Assembly: GCA_007449985.2 (NCBI GenBank)
Contig: VIIQ02000001.1
Coordinates: forward strand, 918,501-982,500
Reading direction: 5' to 3'
Origin: Desmodesmus armatus
Lineage: Eukaryota; Chlorophyta; Chlorophyceae; Sphaeropleales; Scenedesmaceae
DNA: 64,000 bases
Below are positions 59,441-64,000 of this stretch, in pieces. The stretch's first letter is position 1. Every line of letters starts with the position of its first letter. The position numbers and the translations under genes are program-made. The notes under the pieces were generated by a model. That model ran no database searches. It was given only the letters and a program-made list of their open reading frames with translations, and was not told the origin of the DNA.

Positions 59441-60990
59441 TCAGTGTGGCAGTGTCATGCAGCCACAAGCAAGACAAACATTGCAGCACCTGCACAAATC
59501 GGCAGTCTGTGGGTGCCATGCAGCATCACTGCAGCACAGACATGCATAGTCTCTTCCATAAAGAGCCGAGACCCCAGCGCGGCAGGTGCCATCAAACAGC
59601 AACCCTTCAGCGTATCCATGAAGTGCTACCAGGCGCCACAACACCAGATGCATCCAAACAACACACCTACAACTGGTTTTTTGCCATGCCACACCCGCAC
59701 AGAAACCACATGTTAGGAGGGCACAGGGCCCGTAGCAGGTGCACCCACACCTACTTGGGCACACTCACCTTCGTCAGCAAGTGCACCAAGCTGGATGCAA
59801 TGCCCAGTACTGTAGTGCTGCTCTTGCAGCCTGGACCTCAGGGAAGGCCAAGTAGCCCACACCGCAGCCTGACACCAGTCCATCAGTGCCTGCATGTTCT
59901 GTGTTCAGCAGTATGGCACGAATCATGGTGGGGTGAGGCAACCCACTATGTTCCTTGACATGTGGCCCAGCAACATAGCACATTGCCAATGTGCACCGCA
60001 CAGCATGAGGAATCCCCCCGAGGATTGTATGAATAACTTCAGCTGAGACTACTGTCGTTAAGCAGTACGCAACATACCACGGCAGCAGCAGCTGCTGCGG
60101 CTGCCGCCCCAAGTGTAGCAAGGCTGTGAACAGACCTTTGCAGCATGTGCAACACGTGTTGATGCCACAGTTGAATCGACAGGGGGTTTGAGTGGCGGCC
60201 CAGCAATCAACCCAGCTGTTGTAGGCACCAAGCACAGCAGCAGCTGCTGGCATTCAGCAAAGCCCTGCCAGAGCACCAGTGGTGCATGCTCTCTACAATA
60301 TCCTCCCATGTTTTCACCTCAGGGCCTGTCGGCTTGCACCCATATGAAAACAATGCTGGGACTGGAAGCGTTTGGTGGACATGCTTAGCCTGCCTGCTGC
60401 TTGTCTGCTGTGGTCTGCTACCGCCCTGGCCTGTAGGCTGGCATTGCTGTTCCAAGGAGTGCTGTCACACACAACTGGCCGCTGCACATGAGGCTCAGCT
60501 GCACACTGTCACTGTTCAACATGTGTATATGTGCGCTGAGTGGGCATAATCCCAACCCTTTCAAACTGCTGCTGTGTGCCACGACCTCAAATGTTGGCTG
60601 AAGAGGCATGGCCCATGGTTCGGATACAGGTAACAGGAGCCTGCATGGATGCCAGCTTAGTTTCACAGAGCTGTCCGATTAACACATAGCAGTTTCTTCT
60701 GGACGAAGTGTGCTGGGCGGATGGAATTTTGTGATGGCAGACCAGGCAGCCTCGGACCTGCTGCTGCTGCTGCTGGTGCTGCTATACAGCATGTGTCTGT
60801 GACTCCCACCCAGCGCTGCCCAGGGGCATACGGTCTTTTGACAACGCATTTGATAGGGAGAAGTGCAAGCGATGGTCTGTTGGCTGAGGACGAAGTTGCC
60901 TTGAGCTGGGAACGCCTGCTCGTCTTCCGGCTGTAGCATCCTTCCTGGCCTATAACAGTCGAGCGCCCCAGACAGTCAGCCATCATCCAC
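59441..60990 (-). CDS. possible minus-strand gene, very uncertain
   Basis: Several minus-strand stretches have non-random amino-acid mixes: about 60940-60679 (MLQPEDEQAFPAQGNFVLSQ ... ends ETAMC), 60340-60058 (EVKTWEDIVESMHHW in one frame; QGFAECQQLLLCLVPTTAGL in another), 60060-59775 (EVIHTILGGIPHAVRCTLAM; HVKEHSGLPHPTMIRAILLN) and about 59640-59560 (ALHGYAEGLLFDGTCRAGVS). Acceptor-like CAG sites are present, but I could not join the pieces in a consistent phase or recognise a domain. It may be a gene of unknown function, a decayed gene, or chance. Confidence 0.2.
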
Positions 60991-60999
60991 ACAAACTCA

Positions 61000-61600
61000 A
61001 AATCATCCCAGTGCTCAGTGTTATTGTATACACCTAGGATGGTTTATTTACTGTACTAAAGAACCGCAGAAAGTTCTGCGGTAATGGCGCCCCACGCGGG
61101 TCGCTCGTTGGTGAGTCGGTCCATTTGCTGGACTCAATTGAACTCATAACGGAGTAGAGGTTCAGCCAGGGAGAAGCTTGCGAGGACTTGGGCTAGCGAC
61201 CCTCTAGAAACTAGTCCAGATAGGCACAGCAGCCTGTTTACAAAATGAAGGTTGAAAGACTCACCCCTTTCTCCATACTCTGCTACTGCTTGTCATAACT
61301 CTTCAGTGCTGAAGCTAGCTGGCTATATCGATACTGAACTTAGCTATAGCTGCCCTTGTCTCTGCTGCTGCTGCAGGGCTTGTGTGGCTGGCTTGTGGTC
61401 TGTGCCCTCAGTATTGATACCCCTTCATTGTGTGTTGGTTGCAGGTGCCAGGCTAGCTGCTTCCGAAGCGGCGGTTGCCGTCTGCTGCGGGGCTTCTGGT
61501 ACCTTCAACTGTCCGCCAACCACTGGGCTCAACCAGCTGGGCTTGTGGCACCGTGCCATGACATGACAGCAAGGTGAGCAAGGGGCATGGGAGGGGTGGC
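61000..61600. other. intergenic stretch with AT-richer patch and short hairpin
   Basis: 61020-61240 differs in base composition and lacks the usual CTG words. It contains a perfect short hairpin at 61063-61082 (ACCGCAGAA-ag-TTCTGCGGT). No tRNA, snRNA or other known RNA could be matched by eye. The remainder up to 61600 shows no supported gene. Confidence 0.4.
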
Positions 61601-62530
61601 TTGCAGCACCTCATCAGGAGGTTGGCTGCGGCACTAGAGCGTGCAGGCCCAGACACAACCACCCCTGGTTTGACCAGAAGGGACCCTGCTGGTGAAGTGT
61701 GCGGTCCGTCACGGCGGCTCACCTACCACACGGCTGCAAGGCTGTGCTGGGAGCAGGCACTGTGTCTGGGTTGCTGCCGCTTGCCAGTACTGGCTCTAGG
61801 GGTTTGGGGTATGTTTCAAACATAGAGTCTATGCATCAGACAGTGAATGCTAGGCTAGCAGCGCCTCGGCAGGAGGTTCGCTGCAGCACGGACGCGTGCA
61901 GGCCCAGACACAACCACCTCTGGTCAACACCAGAAGGGACCCTGGCTGGTGGGTGTGCATTTGCAAAATGACGACCCATCTACCACACGGTCGCAAAGCT
62001 GTGCTGGGAGCAGGCAATATGTTTGGGCTGCTGCCATATGCTAGTACTCAGTACCAGTGGTGCTAGGAGTTCAGCAAAAGATGGTGCATGCTAGGCTGGC
62101 AGTACCTCAGCAGGAGGTTTGCTGCAGCACGGACGTTTGCAGGCCCAAACACAACAACCCCTGGTTTCACCAGAAGGGAACCTGGCTGGTGGGTGTGCAT
62201 TTGTAAGATGACGACCCATCTACCACACGGCCGCAAGGCTGTGCTGGGAGCAGGCATTGTGTCTGGGTTGCTGCCATATGCTAGTACTGGTGCTAGGAGT
62301 TCAGCGGTAGACAGTGAGTGCTAGGCTAGCAGCGCCTCAGCAGGAGGTTTGCTGCAGCACGGACGCGTGCAGGCCCAGACACAACCACCTCTGGTCAACA
62401 CCAGAAGGGACCCTGGCTGGTGGGTGTGCATTTGTGAGATGACGACCCATCTACCACACGGCCGCAAGGCTGTGCTGGGAGCAGGCACTGTGTCTGGGTT
62501 GCTGCCACTTGCCAGTATCAGTGCCAGGGG
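61600..62530. repeat. four-copy degenerate tandem repeat, ~230-255-bp unit
   Basis: Four copies of a unit containing GCAGGAGGTTTGCTGCAGCA, TGCAGGCCCAGACACAACC, CACCAGAAGGGACCCTGGCT and CATCTACCACACGG occur with the TGCAGGCCCA landmark at about 61642, 61897, 62138 and 62368 (steps of about 255, 241 and 230). Copies 2-4 are similar to one another; the first is more diverged. No coding domain was seen. Confidence 0.8.
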
Positions 62531-63630
62531 TCAGCAGCAGTCATCATGTGCTAGGCACATGGCTTGCTTGCATTGCACCATGAGGGGGCTGGTGCTCACA
62601 AGCAGTCCAATTCTGCTTCCTCTCGGCTTTCTTGGCATGCATGGCAGTTTACTGCCAGCGCAGGCCCTCCACTCAGTGTGGTTTCATAACTTCAAAAGCA
62701 AATATGATGCCTTGTCCGTCGCTGTCAGTTGTACTCACCAAAATGTTCATTGAAGTATGCCTGGGCACCCTGCAGGAGTCACCGATGCACCATGCGTCCC
62801 AGGTTGCCAACTGACATCGATCCGTCAACCTCACTCCTGTGCAATCGCCGTGATTGAATAGAGTCTAGCAGTCCCCCTTTATTTTCTGGCATTCCCACTA
62901 CTCGTGGGACTGTTAGGCGTACCCACTGCCCCAGAGGCATGGCATGTTTATCTTTCCTGCAGGTGCACCAACTGGGTGACTGACTTGCACACCCACCATG
63001 CGCCAACGGCCCCCAGCACACGAGTTCGCATCAGTAGCAGCTCCCAGCCCTGCTGCAGCTGTAGCTGTTGAAACTCCGCAGCCCTCCTGCTATGCAGGAC
63101 TCAGCGGAGCCTGCTGGTCATCCTGACAGCTCACACTGCACGCAGGGCCCCAACAGGAACAGCAGGAACAGCTGCTGTCATGTTGCCGTGCGCAGCTGGG
63201 CTGGCTAAGATTGGGTGCGCATTTTGCTGCCGCTTGTATGCAAGCCGAGATCTTCAAAGCTCTTGCTTTGCTGTAACTGCTGCAACACAGCCGCTGGCCC
63301 AACACGTGGCGTGCAGGACTCCTTGTGGGCCTCACACCTGCCATTCACACTGTGCTCGGAGGGGCCTGCACCTGCTTGACCACTGGGCTTCAAGCGATTT
63401 GAAGCTGTGGCTGGCTGCGACTGTGGTGATGCATTTATGCATTTTTGGGCCAGCATGCTGCTGCAACAGCACTGTGCTGGCACTCACTGACATCCGCTGC
63501 TTTCCTGCAAAAAGTGGGCATCAGGCTAAGCGTGCGTGCAACATGCGCGCAAGCCGCATGGAGCGTCATGGCGGGTGTATGGCTGCAGGACTTCTGGCTT
63601 TGCGTCTTCAGCCACCAAGTGCTGGGGCCC
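62531..63630. other. unresolved region, possible exons of flanking genes
   Basis: A minus-strand stretch at 62945-62779 (MPLGQWVRLTVPRVVGMPEN; LHRSEVDGSMSVGNLGRM) has a balanced composition but no splice partners, so it is not called as a gene. The rest shows only Cys/Ala-rich chance frames. Upstream exons of the plus-strand gene ending at 63981 may lie here. Confidence 0.3.
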
Positions 63631-63639
63631 GGGCGCATG

Positions 63640-63981
63640 CGTCTGCATGGCGTGCGCACGTGTGGCCCTGCGCGACATTGACGCCCCCCCCCCCCTGTCC
63701 AACTGCCTGCTTCAACTGCTGAAGGTGGGGTTCACCTTGTAAGCAGCTCAAAGAAGGTGGTTTGCCTAGCGGGTGTCAACTTGACAAGGCGTAGTACGCC
63801 TTGGCCTGCTGCACATGTATTCAGCACCACGCGTGGTGCACCGGGCCCAGATCCCTCCCTTCTCCTGCGCCAACACCAGCCTCACACCTCATCACAACAC
63901 CCCCTCTCCCACCCTTGTGTGCAGTTTTGCTCAGCACAAGGACTGCAACGTCCCCCTTGAGCATGACAAGAAGCTGCCTTG
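63640..63981 (+). CDS. 3' end of an unidentified gene
   Basis: Two stretches splice in phase: about 63640-63731 (ALRDIDAPPPLSNCLLQLLK, VGFT, then a GTAAGC donor) and 63924-63981 after a GTGTGCAG acceptor (FFAQHKDCNVPLEHDKKLP, then TGA). The junction TT|T restores a Phe codon. A 12-C run at 63684-63695 encodes the prolines, so the frame upstream of it is uncertain. The earlier exons could not be traced and no family was recognised. Confidence 0.35.
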
Positions 63982-64000
63982 AAGGTCGTGACCGCCACTA

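Noticed and set aside
62779..62945. Minus-strand frame MPLGQWVRLTVPRVVGMPEN...
   Set aside because: Composition is gene-like, but it is short, isolated, and no splice partner or family could be found.
1..64000. tRNA, rRNA or spliceosomal RNA genes
   Set aside because: No tRNA B-box/cloverleaf, rRNA core or snRNA landmark was recognised on either strand by eye; a tool scan would be needed to exclude small RNAs.

Overview
This window looks like nuclear DNA from a chlorophyte green alga, probably of the Chlamydomonadales/Sphaeropleales type. It is GC-rich and crowded with CAG/CTG low-complexity tracts. Its genes are cut into many small exons by GT-AG introns, TGTAA-type polyadenylation signals follow several stop codons, and the recognisable proteins are eukaryotic and partly plant-specific. 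No prokaryotic operon, CRISPR array, virus or intact transposase was seen. Gene models were built by hand: exons were joined where splice sites, codon phase and protein-family sense agreed, so most coordinates are accurate but unconfirmed by transcripts.

Layout, left to right. 15-1570 (-): part of an unidentified Ala/Gln-rich, helical-repeat-like gene. 2173-5038 (+): an SRPBCC lipid-binding-like domain fused to a C-terminal J-domain. 6958-11073 (+): an organelle RanBP2-type zinc-finger protein like VAR3/OZ1, with several frame interruptions. About 11762-14186 (+): a glycosyltransferase-like protein. 14486-25430 (-): prenylcysteine oxidase/farnesylcysteine lyase, whose 7.1-kb intron holds a satellite array with a 1,073-bp higher-order unit in five copies. 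25742-27857 (+): TTC1-type TPR protein. 28121-28775 (-): unknown short gene or fragment. 28941-30977 (+): a secreted protein made almost wholly of Lys, Tyr, Asp, Glu and Ser in short repeats. 32625-34005 (-): unknown gene. 34627-39295 (-): platelet-activating-factor acetylhydrolase-like lipase. 39819-46811 (+): TFIIH p62/TFB1. 47575-52740 (-): HAD-family hydrolase, with a second repeat-filled intron that also contains a long hairpin. 53061-59143 (+): a DNA polymerase X with an N-terminal FHA domain and a BRCT domain. 59144-64000: poorly resolved, with a four-copy tandem repeat and the 3' end of one more gene.

The genes are not a pathway. They are ordinary housekeeping loci (transcription/repair, organelle RNA metabolism, lipid turnover, prenylcysteine recycling), several arranged head-to-head with 0.2-0.5 kb between start codons. 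The most unusual items are the Tyr/Lys-rich secreted repeat protein, the FHA-BRCT-PolX architecture, the intron-embedded higher-order satellite and the intronic hairpin. Several exons are exactly one base short of the length their splice phases require, usually at a homopolymer or CAG run. This points to assembly indels, or less likely to real frameshifts, and should be resolved before any of these genes is called a pseudogene.
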